Source of the DNA: Cricetomys ansorgei
Lineage: Eukaryota; Chordata; Mammalia; Rodentia; Nesomyidae
Length of the DNA stretch: 64,000 nt
Direction of reading: 5' to 3'
NCBI GenBank assembly: GCA_026225945.1
Contig: JAMJFZ010001089.1
Span: 4,698,501 to 4,762,500 of the forward strand
The notes under the pieces were generated by a model. The model was given only the letters and a program-made list of their open reading frames with translations, was not told the origin of the DNA and ran no database searches. This document shows, in pieces, positions 45,704 to 57,016 of this stretch. Position 1 is the first letter of the stretch. Every line of letters starts with the position of its first letter. A program made the translations under genes and the position numbers.

Positions 45704-46902
45704 CTAGGCTAGAAAATGATAAAGGCAAAAACCAAACTTTACTAGTCTCTGCACCTTGGTATCTGGCATGTATTTTTCTATCCACATCAGAGAGCAAATA
45801 AATTGGCTCCAGCTCACATGACCTCTCCTTGGATACATTTTTGAATGGCCTACAGTGTTGGCAAACTTGATCAGCAAAACTGACAATCTACAGTAGGTAA
45901 GAACTGGGAGGAAAGCACAGGTCACGATGTTATACTTAGGCACACACACAGAATAAGTCCAAGAAAAATATCTTTCCTACTTTTACTAACACTGGATGAC
46001 TTCTCCAGAAGGCAATTCTTTCCCAACGTTGCCTTCTTCTGAAGTGTTTATAGTGAACATGCCAGGCATACAGCACCAACTCAACTACAGCTAACAGTAC
46101 AAGAAAGCAATCCCCATGGTTTGGAACTTTGAGGTCTGAGCTCTGATCACACCTGAGGAGTCTTGGGCAAGCTCGTCTCCCTGAGCTTCAGGTTCTGTAC
46201 CTCTGCTGGGGAAAGTAAAGCGTGTTGATTAAAGATCTTTGTGGGATCTATGAGATGGATGTGAAAGTGCAGAGCACTACAGCACGACAGCCCATGTAGG
46301 GTAGCTTTCCTTAGTCAGCTTTCCAGAAACACTGCCGAAGTGCTCTGGTGTGCTGGAACTAATGCACCCTCCTGACACGAAGTAGCAAACAGGGATCTAG
46401 GTTTCCCACCTAGCCTGCTCTACAAGTATCTCTTCCACCACCTGCTACATGATGCTACAGCGCATTACAAGAACAGACACCGAACTGAAGGACACTCTAG
46501 TGCTCTAGTAAATGTGATCAACATTATCCTGCCCTCCTCTCTTCCACTTTAACACTCCTATACACTTCCCAGCAGATCTAGGCTGCATGTGCAGGTGAAT
46601 ACCTTCAACATAACCTCTTTTAAACACGTGCAGTACACTATTCATCTCCCCTGAATTTCCCACAAAGCGTTTGTGATGAACAAAGACATAACAGATTCAC
46701 TGTTACTGCCTATGTGCTGCCTCAGTACCACAAAACCTGCCCTTTAGTGTGCAGTTTTACACTACTGACCAGAACATCACTGGTCAGAGAGCACGACTGA
46801 TGACCACCTTGGTTACTCTCAAACTCTGATCCCTGAGGTTTGTCACCTCACTTCTGTTTCCCATATTAATAACCTATACTATTGTCTAAAGAATCAGACC
46901 CA

Positions 46903-47058
46903 AGGCTGGAGAGATGGCTCAGTGGTTACGAACGCTGACTGCTATTGCAGAGGACCCAGGTTTGGTTCCCAGCTTAAGTGGCTTGCAGTTGCCTATAAGT
47001 CTAGCTCCAGGTGGAAATGAGATCCCTCTCATGCATATATCCACATGTGTACATGCGT

Positions 47059-47089
<31 letters not shown>

Positions 47090-47112
47090 TTTCAATAAAT
47101 TTAAAAAAAAAA
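46903..47112 (+). repeat. B2 SINE with (AC)14 and A-tail
   Basis: aggctggagagatggctcag, gcagaggacccaggtttggt, then AC repeats at 47,061-47,089 and aataaatttaaaaaaaaaaa. Confidence 0.9.
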
Positions 47113-47167
47113 ATGAAAGAACTGAGCCAAAGCCCTTATGGTGGACTTTACGGGGAAAACCTAAACT

Positions 47168-47230
47168 ACATAGAGAATTTAACACCAGCCTGACCTACAG
47201 AGACCTTGTCTCTACAAAAAACAACCAATC
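47168..47230 (+). repeat. B1 fragment
   Basis: cagcctgacctacagagacc and ttgtctctacaaaaaaca, the 3' part of a sense B1. Confidence 0.6.
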
Positions 47231-47546
47231 CCCAAACCAAACAAACAAAAGTTCAAGTATAAAATTAAGTTTTCAAGTCCAATAATCAATACCTCACTTT
47301 ACTTTAGAAATCCACAACCACCTCTGAAAACTGAAACACAAAGGAAATCATTAAGTGGAGCTCTGTCTTAAGTCTCTTCCTAAACTCAACAAGACACTTA
47401 ACTTTAGCACCCTGAAGGTAGAAACAACAGCTAAAGGGAAAGTAAATGGAAGTGCTTCCACCACATAGCATACACTAAGAAAATCAGAAACAGAGGTGAT
47501 ACTGACTTAACAGTGACACACTGAAATAAAATCTAAGCTCACTTCT

Positions 47547-47702
47547 TTAAAAAAAAAAAAATCTGTGTGCATATGCCACAGATCCCATACGAAGGTCAGA
47601 AGACAACTTATGAGAAACAGGTCCTCTCCCCCCACTTTGTGGGTTCTGGGGACCAGGTTTTGTGGCAAATTGCTCTTAGCTGTTGAGCCTCCTCGCTGGC
47701 CT
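47547..47702 (-). repeat. B3-like SINE
   Basis: Antisense SINE: acgaaggtcagaagacaact, tgtgggttctggggaccagg and ttgagcctcctcgctggcc. Confidence 0.7.
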
Positions 47703-48469
47703 CAGTTTAGTTCTTAATCTAGTTTGTTGGTTTTTTTTCCTATCAGGAAAGATCGAAGGTTTCTACTACAAAAAGGTGGGAAGTGAAGAAAACCTATCAC
47801 GTGCATACCCTGGAAAAGAACCAACTCTGTAATTTGCCATCCTCTTGTTTGCACGCACACGTGACAAATCATAGTGTGTGGAATAAGATCATGGAGTGGA
47901 AAAGCAGAATCTGGTTTCTTCTACACCTCATCACAGAAAGTATGGAGACTGGTGATTTCTGAACCCCTCTCCCACTTCAAGGGCTACAATTAGGATTTAA
48001 CCTATACATTAAGAAGTAACGCTATCTAAAATATTTTCAACTGCCGATAGTGTCTTTTTCTCTCCAAGTCTCAAACTATTTCATTCACTTATCAGAAACG
48101 CGTTTAACTACAATTCCGGATTTTGATAATCTACTGTAGAAGAAATGCAGATGTATTTTTAATAAAAACAACAAAACAACCTTGTTAGCATCATACCAAA
48201 TCTCAGTGTTTCTTTGAAAGAAAAAGGAGGAGGAGGAGGAGGAGAAGGAGAAGATAAACATGAGGAAGAGAGTTCAGCTGCAAAGCCGGAAAGAACGCAC
48301 AGGGCTCTCAGCGACATAAACTTAATAGCCCAACAAGAACGGTCACTTGGCTGCAAGGCAAACAGGCGCGGGTTCCAGAGGGACCGGACACAGACCCGGA
48401 AGTGTCTCTGAACTGCAAATCCAGTCTAGGGAATCCGGGAAGATCGACAGTTCTCTCCAAGATCGGAGA

Positions 48470-48990
48470 TCAAGCTAGAAGAGTCCGGGCGGGAGTCTCA
48501 GGCCAGGAGTGTTGGGCTGCCCTTCCTGGAAGCGCAAACCCCTGCCCGGCTTGCCCGACAGGATGGCGGCGTCCTCCTCCTCCGCCGCCACCGGGTGGGC
48601 GCCCACCCGCCCTCCCTAACGGCACCCAGCCGCGAGGCGAGGCCCCCTCCCAGCTCCGCCGCCGTCACCTCCTCCGCCTCAGCCTCCGCCTCCGGCCCTG
48701 TTCCTCCCGAACCGGCCACCGCGGCCGCCACCTCCCCGGAAGATCTTCACGCAGCCAGCGCCGCCGCGCGCCACTTCCGCCTATTCGTCTTTGTGCGCGT
48801 GCGCGTGCGCGGCGGCCCCGCCCCACCTCTGCCAGCCCTCTACCTGCCGCTACCTCTGACGCATGCTCGGTGCTCTGAGGCCGGGCAAAGGACCAGGTGC
48901 TGTCCACCTTGTGGAGTCCAAGACCCAGCTGACTCCGCGTCTGTGACCGTCAGCCGAGACGTGGGAAGGAGCCCACATTCAGAGTGTTCG
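48470..48990 (-). promoter_or_regulatory. CpG-island promoter of Slc35b3 with first-exon region
   Basis: This is the only long CpG-dense stretch in the window, about 4.6 kb upstream of exon 2. On the minus strand it carries an ETS-type GGCGGAAGTGGCG at about 48,785-48,773. On the plus strand it has NRF1-like GTGCGCGTGCGCG at 48,796-48,808 and a YY1-type ATGGCGGC at 48,563-48,570. There is no clear TATA box, as is usual for housekeeping transporters. A plausible first-exon donor, GGAG|GTGACG on the minus strand, lies near 48,669, but the real first exon cannot be fixed without transcripts. Confidence 0.8.
48563..48619 (+). CDS. 18-codon divergent reading frame in the CpG island (doubtful)
   Basis: On the plus strand ATGGCGGCG begins a short frame, MAASSSSAATGWAPTRPP, and stops at TAA 48,617-48,619. 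The ATGGCGGC start overlaps a YY1-type motif that is common just inside CpG-island transcription starts. It could mark a divergent transcript, but more likely it is only a regulatory site. No homology is claimed. Confidence 0.12.
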   Translation: MAASSSSAATGWAPTRPP

Positions 48991-49029
48991 AACCGGATCC
49001 AAGCAGTCCGAGGTGCCCTCTTCCCAGCG

Positions 49030-50400
49030 CGTGTCTTTTGATCCAAAGAAATGAGGTCGCTTCTCAACGTTTGCCCTGTCCCGGTTCTCCCTACTCATTC
49101 CCGCTCTTCTGGCCAAGATGGACTGAAGAAAGGTCTAGATAGCCAATGTCACTTGCCCTTAACTGTGATGATGGTTTGCAATTGGCCAGTAATGTTACCA
49201 GGATTGTATTGACAGGGCCATTTGCTTCCTGGAATGTAAATCCCTAGCTTGGGGTCTGTTTCCCCAAATATCCTATGTTACCCCACATCGAGATCTACAC
49301 CTACAGTTACTAAGATACAATGCAGAGACTACCAAGATGGATTTGGCGACAAGGGTTATTATGACCATAATCAATATAGTATTTGAGAGTCTGCTTTGGT
49401 AGGGAAAGGGGTGAATGGTGTTTACAGAAAGATTAGAATCTAGTCAGTTACCTAGATGTTTTAAAATTTCACCAGAATTATGCAGAAAAAAAGGCATTTG
49501 TGGCTTTGGAGTGAAACTCTTTAATGGTGAGGGAGGAAAAGGTTCAGTTAGACATTTCAAAATACCAACCTTGTTAGGCCAGTGTTGTATGGAAATTGAA
49601 ACTTAAAACAAAATTTCCTAAAGAGACTAACAAAGCCCATTCACTGATGTCATTCTGTCACTCAGCAACAGCAAATAGTAGCAGTAAATCACTATTACTG
49701 TTAACTACTGAAGCAACATCAACACCCATTGAATGGGCAAATGTATAGGTCATATGCACAATTTATAAGTAGAGCTTCCCACCCTCAAGGAGTTATAGAA
49801 CACAGATGAAAAGGTAAATGGTAATATTTAGGTAACTATTAGGTACAAAAAAAAGGTAAATATAAATCTAGAATACAAGAGGTGCCAAGGTCCACCCCGT
49901 CCCCCTTGCCTGGGCAATCACAGTAGCCTAGCAGGGTTTTCTACTTACTTTTTACTTCTTTACAGCCTAATTCTGCTCAGCAGCAGGAGTGAGCCTTTTA
50001 GGATCTGATGATGTTCTGCTCACAACCCTTTCAATGACTTACCATCTCGTTGAAATCCAAGACCCTTCCCACAGCTTGCAACTTGTTCTTGATGGGTCAT
50101 AGACAAACACCATTTTAGAGTTCATCTAACCCCTGTCAAGCACAACATGCCCCATGCTTTGCATTTACTGTTCCTTTTGCATGGTACACTGCCCTCAGAT
50201 CTGTCCACTGGGAATGAAAATGAAGCATTACCAGATGCTGCTGTGGAATCAGGGATGATGTTGGCGATAGGATTGCAAGTAAGAGCAGCCCTGTTCACCA
50301 ATAGAAGCAAGGTGAGAGTACTTAGGGCCAGCCACGAAGCTGCAGCAGAAACCCGGTTACCATTGCCTGTGGCCTCATGAAAAATGCATGTTCTTAATGT
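49030..50400. other. flank upstream of Slc35b3 promoter, no gene seen
   Basis: Mostly unique AT-rich sequence. A weak resemblance to ancient mammalian interspersed repeats near 50.02-50.10 kb is too faint to name. Confidence 0.45.
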
Positions 50401-51990
50401 GAAGACAGATGCGCAGTCTCAGCATGCTGATTGCTTTGACTAACCACAAAACAAACAGAAGAACTAAGGAATTACTTCCACAAAAAAATAACCTCATGCC
50501 CAAACTCTTCCCTCAAGGGAGAAGCAGATCCCTTGACTCTTGATGAAGAACTCTGTAATGCCACTTCAAGTACGTTCAGTGAGTGTTCAACTCCCAAGTC
50601 ACCTGAAGCTATTTGCACAAGGACTTATTCTGTGGAAAGCAAATTACCAAGTCAGGAAGGGCCATTTGACACAGATGTTGAGTTGACACTGATGTTGAAG
50701 ACTCAAAGTGGAGGCCAAGTGGAGAAAAGGCATGCTGGCCATAGTCTGTCTTACAGGATGTCCACGAGGACTCTGTGGAGTCCTCCAGGGAATGAGTGAT
50801 ACTCATCTGTTTAAAATCGGCATCCTCTCTGATCTGTGCTGTTGATGATAGGAAGGGGCAGGTGGAAGCTCTTGAAGTTATCTACCGCTTAGGGTCCAAG
50901 CTAGGAAATTAGATACTAATTGTACCTATGAGGAATTTGAGATATTTCATTTACTAGCCAGACTTGAAAACTGTGCAGAAGGTATTCTCTCCTCCGTGGC
51001 CCAGACTCTGAAATCAGATGCTAATTGTACTTAGGAGAAATTTCAGAGATAGCATTACCAACAAGGATGTTCAAAATTTAGGGATGTTGACGTGTTGTTT
51101 TGTCCTCTGCGGTACTTTGGTAAGCCATGCTGTACATTGGTGTGCTCTAGTAAATGTAGCCAAGTAGTAGTTCCAGAAGCAGCTGCTGTGAAATACGAGG
51201 TTTTACTAGAATGCAAAATTTTTTATGTAGCTACTGATCTGGCAGATGCCTTATCAGTAAAGTAGAAAAAGATCAATTGGCTCCTTCCTGAAAACAACTG
51301 GAGTAAGCATGCACTGACTGTCTCTAGACTTGGAGAAATCATCCTGCTTCCATTTATGATTCAGTCCTGCAAGAACTGTGATTGACAAAGGGTTGCAGGC
51401 TACCTTGTTTCCCTAGAATCTCAACATGCTAGTTGGATCTAGAGAAGACTACTGGGGAAACAGAAACAAATCAGGCTGTCCCACAGGCCCCTGGGCTGGA
51501 TAGGTTAGAGGTCTCCAGACCCTCCAACTTCCAAGCACACTTTTCTCCTCGTGAGCACCCTACCTAGACAGGATAGAGGTCCCTGCTGTATATTCTGATG
51601 ACCTCTGCTCACCCCCAACTGGTTGGCTTAGAGTTCTCCATTCTGCACAATTTCACTGCCCTCCACCTACCTCACACAAAAAGGTTAAAGGGCCATGGAC
51701 CTTCCACCTCCTGTACACACTTCTGTCACTGCATTTGCCCTGACTCGATAGCACAGCGGCTTCTCCTAGTCTTAGAGTGTGAAAGTACATCTAGTCCAGC
51801 CAGACTCTGGCTCAGAAGTCTTTTATGTTGCAGGCAGATTGGTTATAGCTTACTTAGGTTTCAGCATTTTGAATGGCAGGAAGATTGCTCTGGAAAGTGA
51901 ACTGGTTTCTTTTTCAGATAACTCTAGTCATTACAAAGCTCTGTCTTTTATTCAGCTGTACTCTGTTTTCCCATAATTTCTACTCATTCC
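50400..51990. other. repeat-free segment, possible decayed processed pseudogene
   Basis: About 1.5 kb without recognised transposons. An 88-codon plus-strand frame (50,533-50,799) and further stop-broken protein-like stretches at about 50.85-51.27 kb have amino-acid composition like coding sequence. I cannot name a parent gene, and no A-tail or duplication is evident. It may simply be unique intergenic DNA. Confidence 0.2.
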
Positions 51991-52204
51991 ATTCTAATTC
52001 AGTCCCATGAATTATAAAGTATAAACTTAATCTTTTCCCTCATGGTAGTCCCTTAAATATTCTAAAGGGAACTATAATGTCACTTTGCACATTAAACTTA
52101 TTAACTACCTTATTGTCATAGACGTTTTCCTCTGAGCGGCTTTGTAGCTCTTTAAAAACATTTTGTGAATGCATAAGCCTATGCTACTCATTCCACATTC
52201 ATTC

Positions 52205-52209
<5 letters not shown>

Positions 52210-52244
<35 letters not shown>

Positions 52245-52259
52245 TCTCTCTCTCTCTCT
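52210..52259. repeat. (TC)n microsatellite
   Basis: About 50 bases of TC repeats with two T slips. Confidence 0.95.
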
Positions 52260-52581
52260 TACTTTCTACAAGACACTGTTAGGTATGGGGATTGGTTACA
52301 AACCTCTGTAGGAAATATACTAGAGAAATGAATGAAATCTGTTTGGTGGGGGAAACCACCTTAGCTGTCCAGGAACAGTCAGACGGATAATGTACCCTCG
52401 ACAGGCATGGGTGTGTGTGGAGGCACTGGAGACAGAAGGGTTAGTGAACTTTAGGAAGCAAAAGAAGGTCACAGTGACTAAAAGGCAGTAAGAAAGGGCA
52501 TATGTGGTTTAAAATGTCTCAAACTCCCACCTAAGTGGACTGATTCTTAAGTCTGGCTGAGAATTAGTGATTCCCCTAAGT

Positions 52582-52755
52582 CAGTAGTTCTCAACCTTCC
52601 TAATGCTGCGACCCTTTAGTACAGTTCCTCTTATTATGGTGATAAATGGTAATAAAATTATTTTCATTGCTACTTCCTAACTATAATTTTCTACTGTTAA
52701 CGAATTGTAAATATATGATATGCAGATGGTCTTATGGGGCCCCTGTAACTAAATG

Positions 52756-52811
<56 letters not shown>

Positions 52812-52821
52812 AGAACTGCTG
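52582..52821 (+). mobile_element. hAT-type non-autonomous DNA transposon carrying (TA)n
   Basis: Terminal repeats cagtagttctcaacc and aagaactgctg, with the 8-bp duplication ccctaagt / ccctaaat. The right part is replaced by a pure (TA)n run at 52,760-52,808. Confidence 0.8.
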
Positions 52822-52829
52822 CCCTAAAT

Positions 52830-53285
52830 TACTAAAATGTGGAGGAAGTGAGGCTCTGCGACTTGTGAGATTGGGTCCTAAAAGGACCTTAGTTCCCTCA
52901 TCTTTGGAAGCCCAGTCAGAACAGTCACCTGCCATAGTGTAAGGTCTCTCTGCAGCCAGTGGTGGTTGGGGGTGCTATGGTTAGGAACTGAGGTCTTTGC
53001 CAACAGCAGATACCAAACTGTAATTGTGAGTGACCCAGATACAGCAACTGCTTGAAAAGGAATCTATGTGCTTCAGGCAAGCCTTCAACTGACTACAGTC
53101 CTCATCTATATCATGTCTACAATCTTACAAGAGGCCTGGAAGCAGGACTCACCAAGTCAGTTTGAGTTATCATCCATCCATCTAACCATCCAATACAAAC
53201 ATACATCCCAACCCATCCATTTTTCCTATATCTGTCTGTCTGCCTATCTATTAGTATATCTATCTGTCTACTTTTTATCCTGGAC
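52830..53285. other. non-genic stretch with short ATCC/TCTG-rich patch
   Basis: No gene. A loose (CATC)n at 53,171-53,222 and (TCTG/TATC)n at 53,230-53,275 are the only structures. Confidence 0.5.
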
Positions 53286-53287
53286 AT

Positions 53288-53341
53288 CAAAACCTGGGCC
53301 TTCCACATAAAAGGCAAGTGCTCTACCACTGAACTGTACCT
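53288..53341 (-). repeat. ID-type SINE fragment
   Basis: Antisense ID: aaggcaagtgctctaccact then gaactgtacc. Confidence 0.65.
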
Positions 53342-53394
53342 CTAATGCACCTTCATCTATCCATATAGACTATTAGTTTTAAAGTATTTTGTTT

Positions 53395-53470
53395 TTAGTA
53401 GTGTTTGAGATTGAATTTGGGCAGTCGTGCATGGTAGGCATGTACTGTATTACTGAGCAATGCCCCCAAT
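53395..53470 (-). repeat. ID/B4 SINE fragment
   Basis: Antisense ID-like words ggtaggcatgtactgtatta and ctgagcaatgccccc. Confidence 0.5.
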
Positions 53471-53727
53471 ATTCTTAATTTCTGAGTTTAGGAATTGTGA
53501 GTGACTCTAAATTTCTTGTCCAAGTCCCTGAGTTTGAGACAATTTGCTATGCAAATAAATGGAGAGGTGCCCTGCCAGTCAGAAGATATTTACCTCTAAT
53601 AACACAAGAACAAATTAGAAATCCCATAACCAGTGTGGGCTTTACTGTATCAAAAGGATAACTGGTTCAGTCTGTTAAGTGTTTTTTATGCAAGCATGAG
53701 AATCTATGTCTAGATAGAACTCACCTA

Positions 53728-53866
53728 AAAGTACTGGCATGGCATATACTCAGAATACCAGTGCTGGCGGCAGAGACAGGTGGGTCTCTGAGGCTCATGG
53801 CTAGCCAGCCTCACCTAACCTGGCAAGCCTCAAGTCTGTGAAAGATGACCCTGTCTCAAAAAGCAA
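53728..53866 (+). repeat. B1 SINE, diverged
   Basis: Sense B1: ataccagtgctggcggcaga, gacaggtgggtctctgaggc and ccctgtctcaaaaagc. Confidence 0.75.
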
Positions 53867-53889
53867 GGTGGATGATGCCCGAGGAGCAA

Positions 53890-53891
<2 letters not shown>

Positions 53892-53941
<50 letters not shown>

Positions 53942-53957
53942 ACACACACACACACAA
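53892..53957. repeat. (CA)33 microsatellite with one TA break
   Basis: 66 bases of CA with a single T substitution at about 53,937. One of the longest CA arrays here. Confidence 0.95.
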
Positions 53958-54056
53958 AGTGCAGAGGTGTGACAACTTTGGAGTTGGTTAAGCCCATGTC
54001 CCAGTCACTCACTCAGGACATGTATCCAGATGCATACCATTGTTGTGCTTGTATGT

Positions 54057-54450
54057 GGTGGTTAGTTGGGAAATTTGACCCAATTTAGAGTCATCTGGGA
54101 AGGGAATCTCAACAAAGAATTATCTTGGTTAGGTTGGCCTCTAGGAATGTATGTGAAGGACTATATTTATGTTAATTGATTTGGGAGGATCTGTCCACTG
54201 TGGGCAGCACCATTCCCTGGGCTTGGAGTCTGAGAGTGAATAAAAAGGAGACAGCGAACTGAACACTGGCATGCATTCATTGCTCTAATTGTTTCTGATG
54301 TGATGTGACCAGTTTGTTCAAGCTCATGCTTCTGTAACTTCCATGGTACAATGGACTATAACCTGGAGTTGTGAGCTAAATAAACCCTTAGTAATAGATG
54401 TTGCATTTGTCAGGGTATTTTATGATAGCAAAAGGAAATGAGAACATTAT
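54057..54450 (+). mobile_element. MaLR/ORR-like LTR, sense
   Basis: Sense LTR order: tggtggttagttgggaaatt, agagtcatctgggaaggga, an AATAAA-type word in gagctaaataaaccctta, and an end near aaaggaaatgagaaca. Confidence 0.65.
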
Positions 54451-54957
54451 AGATAGCATCCTTACCAAGGTTTGCTCACAGAACCATACAACTGTTTCAA
54501 TCCTCCCCAGCAAAGAAGAGGGATTTCCTCATGTGTGTGTGTGGGGGGGCAGTGGGGGGGTTTTAACAGATAAAGGAAAATTTCCCTAGTCATAATAGCC
54601 AGAGCTGAATGAACTGTCTTCCCTCCAGTCAATTGCTGGCAGTTGAGATGGACAGAGCAGGGCTGGGGACATAAGCTGGATAGCTGGAGATGAGCATGAA
54701 AGGAAGGAGAAAAACCTGGGAGGACAGAGTTTCGGATGAAGCAGGATGGAAGATCATGGATAGGAATGCTCATGGGCTCAAGTGTGCTCATGCATGTATA
54801 GGGATGAGGAGACTAGGAGCCATGTGGAAAAGTCAAGAGTTCCATTTATATTCATTTAATCTGAGAGTCCTGTAAGACTTCTAAATTGGCATGTTATAAG
54901 GAACACGTGGACATTCACATACTGACTGAAAAGAGATTTAAAAAAAAATTGTAAGCA

Positions 54958-55115
54958 CGGGCTGGGACATAGCTCAGTTTGTACAGTGCTGGCCTTGCGT
55001 GGGTAAATCCCAGGGTCCGATGCTGTATTGAAGGTTGCTTTGGTGCATGTCTGGATCCCAGAACTTGAAGAAGTTCTCCGGCTATGCAAAGAGTTTGAGG
55101 CCAGCTTGGAACACA
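54958..55115 (+). repeat. B4-type (ID plus B1) SINE
   Basis: ID head gggctgggacatagctcagt, then a B1-like gagtttgaggccagcttgga end. Confidence 0.75.
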
Positions 55116-55119
55116 TGAA

Positions 55120-55797
55120 ACCTTCCTTTGTTTGCTGTTGTTTGACTATGCGGGATCAGGAAAAGATGGTTTTTCGAATCTAGTTTATTGATGACTCGAC
55201 CGTGGGAGTGGATGCCAGCAACAGAGGGAAGTCCACAGCAGGTTGTAAAGATCCTCAATAACTGACAGCTGGGGGCAGAGGAGGCAGAATGGGAAGGAAA
55301 ACCGGAGAGGTGGAGTGGATGAGGAAGAGGTAGCCAGGGACTAATTGTCCAGGAAGTGGGGGTGGGTAATTGTATCCCGTTTGCCAAAGGTTGGACAAAA
55401 TGAAGACATAAAAGCGACCTTTGGATTTAGCACAGCAGTTCCTGAGGGTTGGTGTGGAAGAGCTTGTTCCTCAGCTGGAGGAGTGGTGCCAGCTAGCGAG
55501 AACAGCTGAGAACAGTTGAGGGCAGGGCGGGGTGGGGGTGGGGAGACAGAGGGTGGATCATGGCGAGGGCAGTTAAGGTAGATAAATGCAGAGAAAAGAT
55601 GAGTGGACTCATGGGAATTCTCCCACGCAGAAAAGGAGGACTATGGTGCAGAGGTGTGAGAGACAGTTGAGTTAAAAATCCCCAAGAAAAATACACAAGC
55701 ATCATTTCATGCACAATTTTAAGATGAGTGAGGTTTTAGTGTAGAAATATATTCATTGGGAAGTTAAGTTGGTGTTAGACGAGTCTGTTCTTTAACT
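55120..55797. other. non-genic unique stretch
   Basis: G/A-rich on the plus strand, including a short G-rich run near 55,525-55,545. No gene or named repeat. Confidence 0.45.
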
Positions 55798-55960
55798 GTG
55801 TGTGTGTGTACGCACATGCATGTTCATGTGTGTGACTGCAGGTGCATGAATGTCATAGCACTTCTGTTGCAGTCCTAGGGCAACCTTGGGTGCAGTTCTC
55901 CTCCCTCCCCTCGTTGATACCACTGGCCTACACCAGGCTAGCTGGCCTGGGAGCTCCCAG
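55797..55960 (-). repeat. B3-like SINE, diverged
   Basis: A (GT)n start, then words of an antisense B3-type SINE (ctggcctacaccaggctagc, tggcctgggagctcc). Weak. Confidence 0.45.
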
Positions 55961-56035
55961 GAAGCCTCCTGTTGCAGCCTCCGGTCTTCCTATGTGTTAG
56001 GAAGACTGACCTGCAATACCACATCTACCTCCAGC

Positions 56036-56312
56036 TTTTTTTTCCTTTTTCTCTTCTTTTTATTATATTTTTATTATTTAAAACAATTTTTAAATTTAAA
56101 TGTATTTTGATCACATTCTTCCTCTCCTCCAAGTCCTTCCAGAGTCCCACCCCCTTACCCACCCAACTTTTAAGTTCTCTCTCAAAAAGCAAATGCCCAA
56201 ACAGTAAGAAAACCTCCCCAAACCAAGAAATAAAGAAGAAAAAGAATAAAGAAAAAAGAAAAAAATAAAGAAAAAGAAAAAATAAAAACGCCAAACTGTA
56301 ACCAAATAAAAT

Positions 56313-56354
<42 letters not shown>

Positions 56355-57016
56355 AAAACTTGTGTTCATTATATGTCATGTCTGTCAATTACTCCTGAAC
56401 GTGGGGCTTGTTCTGGAGTGGTTGATATATCCAGAAATATATCCAGATATATTTCTCCAATATATCTATTGGAGAAAACTGATTTTTCCTCTCCTAGCAG
56501 GTATACGTGGCAGTTCAGTTGTTAATATTTATCCTAATTGGTAGGTTTTCATTCATCCGTTCATTCATTCATTCATTTTAAAGATAGGACGAAATAAATA
56601 TAACAAAATAAAACAAAATTTGCCATATCTAAATTAGGCAATACAAACCAAAAGATGGAAAAGAGGCCAAGAGGAAGGCACAAGACTCGGAGACTTATCT
56701 GTTCATACACTCAAGAATCCCATAAAACACTTAACTGGAAGCCATATTATAAGCATAGAAGAACTGGTGCAGACCCGTGCAGGCCCCTGTGCTTGCTGCT
56801 TACGTGGTCTCTGTGAGTTCACATGAGCTTTGCTCAGTTGATTTAGAGGGCCTTGTTTTCTTGGTGTCCTCCATCCCCTCTGGCTCTTACATTCTTTCCG
56901 GCTCCTCTTCCATGGGGTTCTCTGAGTTCCGAGGGGAGGGATTTGATGGAGACAACCCATTTAGGGATGACTGTTCCAAGGTCTCTCGCTCTCTGCATAA
57001 TGTCTGACTGTGGGTG
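56036..57016 (-). mobile_element. LINE-1 3' segment (twin-primed element, main part)
   Basis: Antisense rodent L1 3' sequence starting at a T-rich tail complement (56,036-56,050). It includes attactcctgaacgtggggct, gagaaaactgatttttcctc and ggtctctcgctctctgcata. An (AC)n run sits at 56,313-56,353 and (CATT)n at 56,555-56,579. It stops abruptly at about 57,016, where the sequence flips orientation. Confidence 0.8.

Larger units (their letters stand above)
43990..48470 (-). other. Slc35b3 intron 1 (approximate right end)
   Basis: The left border is the exon 2 acceptor and the right border depends on the unmapped first exon. It contains a B1 fragment (44.4 kb), a hAT-type element (45.5 kb), a B2 with (AC)n (46.9-47.1 kb), a B3-like SINE (47.55-47.70 kb) and a GGA run at 48.22 kb. 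The stretches 44.5-45.4 and 45.7-46.9 kb look like unique sequence without a gene. No upstream coding exon ending in an ATG-containing phase-0 segment was found. Confidence 0.7.

Noticed and set aside
48840..48870. Minus-strand ATG near 48,865 as upstream Slc35b3 start
   Set aside because: Its frame stops after four codons, and the available donor phases do not fit the phase-0 start of exon 2.
48402..48878. Long GC-rich frames on both strands
   Set aside because: They lie across the CpG island. High GC suppresses stop codons, and no protein similarity was recognised.
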